From JALYOC01 sp036675345 (lineage in GTDB: Bacteria; Myxococcota; Myxococcia; Myxococcales; Myxococcaceae), in assembly GCA_036675345.1 (NCBI GenBank), contig JAKFFE010000021.1, forward strand, positions 1 through 64,000: 64,000 bases of DNA, given 5' to 3'. Positions 59,350 through 64,000 of this stretch are shown piece after piece. The notes under the pieces are model-generated. The model saw nothing but the letters and a program-made list of their open reading frames with translations, had not been told where the DNA came from and made no database searches. The position numbers and the translations under genes are program-made. How positions within the stretch are numbered: the stretch's first letter is position 1; each line of letters opens with the position of its first letter.

Positions 59350-59736
59350 TCAGCCCCGGTTGGCGCGGGTGTCGGTCTCGGTGTCCGCGGAGTCGGCCAC
59401 CAGCGCGGTGACCACCCGGTCGCCGCCGATGTGCTCGGCGATCACCTGGCGCACCCGCTGGGGAGTCATCGCCCCGTAGTGGGTCTCGCCCTCCCAGCCC
59501 ATCAGCTGGAAGTCCTCCCGGGAGAAGGGATCCTTGGGGCGGCCGGTGTCCTCGCGGACGATCACGTTGGCCCCCAGGTGGCACAGCCCGTAGCAACCGC
59601 CACGGCCCACGCTGCAGCGCGCGCCCAGCCCGGCCTCCACCAGCGCCTCCCCGGCGGCCTTGTACACGGCGTCCGAGCCGTTGCCCTTGCAGTCCGGGCC
59701 CTTGCACACCGAGAGGCGGTACTTCTTCGTGGTCAT
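59350..59736 (-). CDS. Thioredoxin-fold 2Fe-2S ferredoxin-like protein
   Basis: The protein has 128 residues. The Cys pattern CKGPDCKGNG then CSVGRGGCYGLCHLGANV matches thioredoxin-like 2Fe-2S ferredoxins (NuoE-type C-x4-C and C-x-x-x-C). ATG 59736 gives the canonical N terminus; an upstream in-frame ATG (59820) would add 28 poorly conserved residues. It lies after nuoI but is separated by a strong hairpin, so it may be expressed on its own. It could pass electrons to or from complex I; this is inferred only from position. Confidence 0.83.
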   Translation of the reverse strand: MTTKKYRLSVCKGPDCKGNGSDAVYKAAGEALVEAGLGARCSVGRGGCYGLCHLGANVIVREDTGRPKDPFSREDFQLMGWEGETHYGAMTPQRVRQVIAEHIGGDRVVTALVADSADTETDTRANRG

Positions 59737-59876
59737 GTCCGAGGGGTTCCGCAAGGTCCGGCCGGAGGATACCGCGCCTCCCGGCTCCGATTCGCGTTCT
59801 GTGTCGCCCGCGGTCGCCATCCCGCACGAGCGACGAGCGAGCGAGCAGGCCAGATCCAGCTCCCAGCAGCCAAGAC

Positions 59877-59907
59877 GGGCGGTGCCTCCCGTGGGGGAGC
59901 ACCGCCC
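59877..59907 (-). terminator. Hairpin after nuoI
   Basis: GGGCGGTGCTCCC pairs with GGGAGGCACCGCCC (13 pairs, one bulge) around loop CCAC. On the minus strand it is directly after nuoI, but the following GTCTTGG is T-poor, so termination strength is uncertain. Confidence 0.55.
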
Positions 59908-59917
59908 CTGGCGGGTA

Positions 59918-60649
59918 TTACTTGAAGAACTTCATCACCGGCACCGGCTGATCGGTGGACACGGTGTGCTTGCCGGCCCCCAGCTCATGCGGGGTCTTCA
60001 GCTGCACCAGCCCGTCGCCGATGCGGGCGTGGGCCTCCTTGTGGCCGTGCTCCGGCGCCTCCGAACCCTCGCGCTTGTTCCAGGGATCGGAAGGGTGGGA
60101 GACCGCCGGGCCCTTGAGCAGCTTGGGGATGTCCCACACGAAGCCCTGCCGGTTGTACTCCGACGGGGTGTGCGTGTAGGTGTCCATCCGGATCGCGTCC
60201 TTGGGGCAGGCGTCCACGCAGAAGCCGCAGACGATGCAGCGCAGCTCATCAATCACGAACTGGGTGGGGAACTTCTCGATCACCCGCGACTCGGTGGCCG
60301 GGTCGGTGGTCTCGTACTCCCCCGCCTCGATGTAGATGCACTGCGCCGGGCAGATGGTGGCGCACATGTAGCAAGCCACGCAGCGCGGCTTGCCGTCTTC
60401 GCGCGGGACCAGCCGGTGCAGCCCGCGGTAGCCCTCGGGGTAGGCGACCTTCTCCTCCGGATAGGAGACGGTGCTGACCTGGGAGAGGCCCTTGCGATCC
60501 AGCACCTGGGGGTTGGTGTCCCGGGTGCCGAACAGGTTGCGGAAGAAGTGGCGGGCGGTGATCGACAGTCCACGGAGCAGCTCCGGGACGTAGGACCGCT
60601 CGCGGATGTCGTTCTCCGTCTGCTTCTGGGGTGCGAGGTAGGAGCCCAT
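59918..60649 (-). CDS. nuoI: NADH-quinone oxidoreductase subunit I
   Basis: The protein has 243 residues. Two 4Fe-4S motifs, CVACYMCATICP and CIVCGFCVDACP, carry clusters N6a and N6b of complex I. 'RGLSITARHFFRNLF' is the normal N-terminal membrane-contact helix. The C-terminal tail of about 60 residues (His/Glu-rich 'EGSEAPEHGHKEAHARIG') is longer than usual. ATG 60649, 17 bases after nuoH. Confidence 0.96.
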   Translation of the reverse strand: MGSYLAPQKQTENDIRERSYVPELLRGLSITARHFFRNLFGTRDTNPQVLDRKGLSQVSTVSYPEEKVAYPEGYRGLHRLVPREDGKPRCVACYMCATICPAQCIYIEAGEYETTDPATESRVIEKFPTQFVIDELRCIVCGFCVDACPKDAIRMDTYTHTPSEYNRQGFVWDIPKLLKGPAVSHPSDPWNKREGSEAPEHGHKEAHARIGDGLVQLKTPHELGAGKHTVSTDQPVPVMKFFK

Positions 60650-60666
60650 GTGGAGAGTCTCGTTTC

Positions 60667-62115
60667 TCAGTGCGGGAGGGGCGCGGGCGCAGCTTCCACC
60701 GCGCCGGCGGTTCCGTGGGCGTGGACATGCGTCGCGGCCGGCAGCGGGTGGCCATGCGAATCATGCAAGGAGGCGGGGCCGTGGCCGTGATCGGTGTGCC
60801 CGTGCGCGTGGGCGTCCGAGTGCTCCGCCGGGGAGGGCCGGACGGTGAGGGCGATGATCGCGGTGATCACCACCGCGCCCAGCACCGCCAGCCAGCGCAG
60901 GGAGGGATCCCAGAGGATCACCGCGCCGGTGACGAACAGGTTCACCAGGCCGGCCGGGAGCAGGATCTTCCAGCCCAGGGTCTGGATCTGGTCGTAGCGG
61001 AAGCGGGGGAAGGTCCAGCGGATCAGCAACTGCACCCAGACCAGCGCCAGCACCTTGACCCAGAAGATGGTGGAGAAGATCGCGCCCAGCAGCAGGGGAG
61101 ACCCGGCCAGTTGCGCGTGCAGCCACTCGTTGCCCACCGGCAGCGCCCAGCCGCCGAAGAACAGCACCACCAGCACCCCGGCCAGCACCACCACCTCCAC
61201 GAACTCGGAGATCATGAACATGCCGAACTTCATTCCGGAGTACTCGACGAAGTAGCCGATGATCTCCGACTCGCCCTCCGGGGCGTCGAAGGGGGCGCGC
61301 TTGGCCTCGGCGAAGGAGGCGGCGAAGAACAGGATGAAGCCCAGCGGCTGGAGCAGGATTCCCCAGGCCTGGATTCCCACGTCGAAGCTGCCGTCCAGCC
61401 GCCACAGGTACGCCTGCTGTCCCAGGGCCAGCACCGGCAACTGGACGCTGGAGAAGGCGATCATCAGGCCCACCACCGAGAGGCCCAGGGCCACCTCGTA
61501 GCTGACCATCTGGGAGGCGGCGCGGACGCCGCCCAGCAGGGCGAACTTGTTGTTGGAGGCCCAGCCGGCCAGCGCGGTGCCGTACACCGCCAGGGAGGCG
61601 ATCGCGAACAGGTAGAGGATCCCGAAGTCCGGGGTGGCCACCACCATGTCCACCTGCACGTTGTCCTTGAACACCGTGGGCCCGGCGGGGACCACCGCGA
61701 ACAGCGCGAACACCGGCGCGAAGGCCAGCATCGGGGCCAGGTTGAACAGCCCCTTGCTGGCCACGGTGGGACGGAAGTCCTCCTTGGTCAGCATCTTGAG
61801 CACGTCGGTGATGATGTGCGGGATGCCGGCCAGCGGGGTGTTCAGCCCCCCGAAGCGGGCCCGGTTGGGGCCCACCCGGTCCTGCATCATCGCGCTCCAC
61901 TTGCGCTCGGCCAGGGTCAGGAAGGTGGCGATCACCATCACGAACACCAGCATCAGGATCAGCATGTTCGCCAGCCGACCCAGGCCGGCGAAGCCCAGGT
62001 GTTCCTGACCCAGGCTCTCCGCCAGGTAGCCCAGCCCGTAGCCCGCGAAGGAGACGCCAAACAGCGCGCCGACGATGATCCCGATGCCAACCAACGACCA
62101 GAATGCGCGAGGCAT
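60667..62115 (-). CDS. nuoH: NADH-quinone oxidoreductase subunit H, with His-rich C-terminal tail
   Basis: The protein has 482 residues; eight core membrane helices. Motifs: LAERKWSAMMQDRVGPNRARFGG, TDVLKMLTKEDFRPT, 'AGWASNNKFALLGGVRAASQMVSYEVALGLSV' and 'RAPFDAPEGESEIIGYFVEYSGMKFGMF'. It forms the quinone site at the membrane arm. After the last helix (residue about 425) there is an extra tail of about 55 residues with some 12 His (HAHGHTDHGHG...). This tail is not part of normal NuoH. Confidence 0.95.
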   Translation of the reverse strand: MPRAFWSLVGIGIIVGALFGVSFAGYGLGYLAESLGQEHLGFAGLGRLANMLILMLVFVMVIATFLTLAERKWSAMMQDRVGPNRARFGGLNTPLAGIPHIITDVLKMLTKEDFRPTVASKGLFNLAPMLAFAPVFALFAVVPAGPTVFKDNVQVDMVVATPDFGILYLFAIASLAVYGTALAGWASNNKFALLGGVRAASQMVSYEVALGLSVVGLMIAFSSVQLPVLALGQQAYLWRLDGSFDVGIQAWGILLQPLGFILFFAASFAEAKRAPFDAPEGESEIIGYFVEYSGMKFGMFMISEFVEVVVLAGVLVVLFFGGWALPVGNEWLHAQLAGSPLLLGAIFSTIFWVKVLALVWVQLLIRWTFPRFRYDQIQTLGWKILLPAGLVNLFVTGAVILWDPSLRWLAVLGAVVITAIIALTVRPSPAEHSDAHAHGHTDHGHGPASLHDSHGHPLPAATHVHAHGTAGAVEAAPAPLPH

Positions 62116-62118
62116 GTC

Positions 62119-63978
62119 CTAGATCCCCCTCACCCGAGGCTCACCGAATTCGCGCCGGCCCATGGGCCGCCCATCCGCGCCGGTGGGCAGCGGACGAACC
62201 CCACCGCGCTCGCGCGCCGGAGGAGCGTTCTTGTCCCACTCGAACGACTTGAGCTCCGGGACCCTGGCAGACAGCGCGCGGAACACCTCCCGCGCGGAGT
62301 TGTAGCGGGTGGTCAGGCCCAGCTCGTTCATCAACTCCGAGGCCCACTTCCAGTGCGGCTGGCTCTCCCCCTGTCCGGGGTAGGCCTTGCGGAAGCGCTG
62401 GGTGATCCCGTCCAGGTTGCTGAACGTCCCCTCGTCCTCGGTGTGCGGGGTGGCCGGCAGCAGGTAGTGGGCCTGGGCGGTGATCGCGTTCTCGTTGATC
62501 GCCTGCACCACCAGCAGCTCCAGCTTCTGCAGCGACTGGGCAAACTTGCCCGCGTCCACCGGGACCTCGGCGCCGATCGCGTAGAGGGCCTTGATCTTCC
62601 CACCCTCGATCCCCTTGGACAGCTCCTCGAACGGACGCAGCGCCAGGCCCAGCCCGGCCGCCACCCACTCCAGGCCCTTGCGGTTGGGGTTCTTGTCGGC
62701 GGTCATCAGCAGGTGATCCGCGGCGCCGCTGGGACGGCCGCCCACGAAGACTTCCTTCGCCCCCAGCACCTCCTGGGCAAACGCCAGGGAGGCCAGCAGA
62801 TCCTCGTTGGAGGAGAGGGGCGAGGCCAGGACGGAGACCTTGCCCTTGAGCGGCGCCAGCTTGCCGGCCAGCTCCTTGAGCGCCTCGGCCCGGGTGGCCT
62901 CCCGCACATCGGCGCCGCGGCCGATGTACGCCAGCTTGACCCGACCCTGGGACAGGTACTTGTAGGAGACCCGGCCCTGGTCGCACATCCAGCTCTTGTT
63001 GATCGCCTCGTTCTCGCGCGGACGGTACCGGTAGGTGTCCTGCTCGAAGAAGTCCACGTAGGTGCTGCAGCCGCGCGAACAGCCGGTGCACACCGAGGGC
63101 GCGGCGGAGAGGAACCAGGCGCGGGCCTTGAACCGGAAGTCGCGGTTGAGCAGCGCGCCCACCGGGCAGATGTCCACGGTGTTGCCGGCGTAGTTGGAGT
63201 TCAGCTCCGCGCCGGGGAACACGTCGATCACCTCATGGCTGCCGCGGCCGAACACGCCCAGCTGCGGCTCCTGGGGGATCTCCGCCATGAACCGGACGCA
63301 GCGGGTGCAGAGGATGCACCGCTCCTGGTCCAGCACCACCAGCGGGCCCAGCACCTTGCGCTTGTTCTTGAGGACCTTCTGGCCCTCCAGGCGCGAGGGC
63401 TTGGCGTCGTACCGCATGTAGTAATCCTGCAGCTTGCACTCCCCGGCCTGGTCGCAGATCGCGCAGTCCACCGGGTGGTTGAGCAGGTAGAACTCCATCG
63501 TCGCCCGTTCCTGGTCCTGGACCTTGAACGTGTCGGTCTTCACCGCCACGCCCTCGGCGCAGGGGGTCTGACAGGCGGGCACCAGCTTGGGCGCGTTGGA
63601 GGCCTCCACCAGGCACATCCGGCAGTTGGCCGCGATCGAGAGGCGGGGGTGGTAGCAGTAGTAGGGGATCTCGACGCCCACCTGCTTGGCGGCCTCGATC
63701 ATGTTGGTCCCCGGCTTGACCACCACCTCCAGCCCGTTGACGGTGAAGGTCACCATCCCCGGGTTCTTGGGCGCCGGCTTGGGCGGCGGACCTCCCGCGG
63801 GAGGCGCGGGCGGCTTGGACGCCGGCTGGGCTTCATGCCCGGCCCTCTCCCCGGTGGCGGTGGGAGGGGCGGGGGGATTGGAGGGCTCCGACCCGACCTT
63901 GGCGGCCGGGCTGGTGGTGGGGGCGCCCTCGGCGGGGCGGCTGCCGCCCGAACCGACCGGCTTGTCCTTGTCGCTCAC
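62119..63978 (-). CDS. nuoG: NADH-quinone oxidoreductase subunit G
   Basis: The protein has 619 residues, with a Pro/Ala-rich extension of about 74 residues before the ferredoxin domain (MVTFTVNGLEVVVKPG). Fe-S sites: YYCYHPRLSIAANCRMCLVE...CQTPC (2Fe-2S), HPVDCAICDQAGECKLQDYY (His-ligated 4Fe-4S), CILCTRCVRFM...CPVG (4Fe-4S) and CTGCSRGC (part of the molybdopterin-like domain). It collects electrons from NuoEF and passes them to NuoB/I. GTG 63978 follows GGAGG. nuoH starts four bases after its stop. Confidence 0.93.
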   Translation of the reverse strand: MSDKDKPVGSGGSRPAEGAPTTSPAAKVGSEPSNPPAPPTATGERAGHEAQPASKPPAPPAGGPPPKPAPKNPGMVTFTVNGLEVVVKPGTNMIEAAKQVGVEIPYYCYHPRLSIAANCRMCLVEASNAPKLVPACQTPCAEGVAVKTDTFKVQDQERATMEFYLLNHPVDCAICDQAGECKLQDYYMRYDAKPSRLEGQKVLKNKRKVLGPLVVLDQERCILCTRCVRFMAEIPQEPQLGVFGRGSHEVIDVFPGAELNSNYAGNTVDICPVGALLNRDFRFKARAWFLSAAPSVCTGCSRGCSTYVDFFEQDTYRYRPRENEAINKSWMCDQGRVSYKYLSQGRVKLAYIGRGADVREATRAEALKELAGKLAPLKGKVSVLASPLSSNEDLLASLAFAQEVLGAKEVFVGGRPSGAADHLLMTADKNPNRKGLEWVAAGLGLALRPFEELSKGIEGGKIKALYAIGAEVPVDAGKFAQSLQKLELLVVQAINENAITAQAHYLLPATPHTEDEGTFSNLDGITQRFRKAYPGQGESQPHWKWASELMNELGLTTRYNSAREVFRALSARVPELKSFEWDKNAPPARERGGVRPLPTGADGRPMGRREFGEPRVRGI

Positions 63979-64000
63979 TGCTCTACCTCCCCGCCAATCA

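Overview
The window reads as a chromosomal segment of a high-GC member of the Myxococcota (formerly deltaproteobacterial myxobacteria). Three things support this. Several exported proteins end in MYXO-CTERM-like tails, with a short Gly/Ser/Cys stretch, one hydrophobic helix and an Arg cluster. There is a DUF4388 protein and an MglA-type GTPase with the TVPGQ variant of the G3 motif. Third positions are strongly G/C and GTG starts are frequent. No rRNA, insertion sequence, prophage or CRISPR array is visible. This is mostly core genome with some accessory surface-protein genes.

Left part (1-24.5 kb). The window opens with two paralogous propeller-like lipoproteins, the first cut by the window edge, and a Cys-rich lipoprotein. 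A Gln-Glu-Glu tRNA cluster and gltX follow on the minus strand. Next come two matrixin-like metalloproteases in a translationally coupled operon, an NCS1 nucleobase permease, a PAS/GAF/LuxR regulator, a DoxX protein, an HAD phosphatase that overlaps a degenerate histidine kinase tail to tail, and a 1033-residue secreted protein. Then there is a peptidase-MA lipoprotein coupled to a phosphoglycerate-mutase-like metalloenzyme, a divergent DUF4388 protein, and a minus-strand operon Uma2 nuclease, anmK, MglA-like GTPase.

Middle (24.5-46.3 kb). A very large minus-strand gene joins a DUF11/Ig-like/thrombospondin-type-3 surface protein to an outer-membrane beta-barrel across an internal MYXO-CTERM-like segment. 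murQ (peptidoglycan recycling, matching anmK), rpmB and an FAD oxidoreductase come next. A coupled purM-purN-DUF523 operon follows. Divergent from it is a compact cyclic-nucleotide block: a CHASE2 adenylate cyclase, a CRP-family regulator and a metallo-beta-lactamase-fold phosphodiesterase candidate. accD and folC, an alpha/beta hydrolase, an AMIN-domain protein and LptD complete the run.

Right part (46.3-64 kb). An XRE regulator and a lipoprotein precede a TetR/enoyl-CoA hydratase/beta-keto acid cleavage enzyme operon that has a readable promoter and palindromic operator. These are followed by an M23 peptidase, an EEP-family hydrolase, a run of five small membrane-anchored proteins, and a second CHASE2 cyclase with altered catalytic residues. 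The window ends with nuoG-nuoH-nuoI and a 2Fe-2S ferredoxin-like gene on the minus strand. nuoH has a His-rich tail, nuoG has a Pro-rich N-terminal extension, and nuoJ-N do not follow nuoI. The very large open frames opposite the real genes are GC-bias shadows and were left out.
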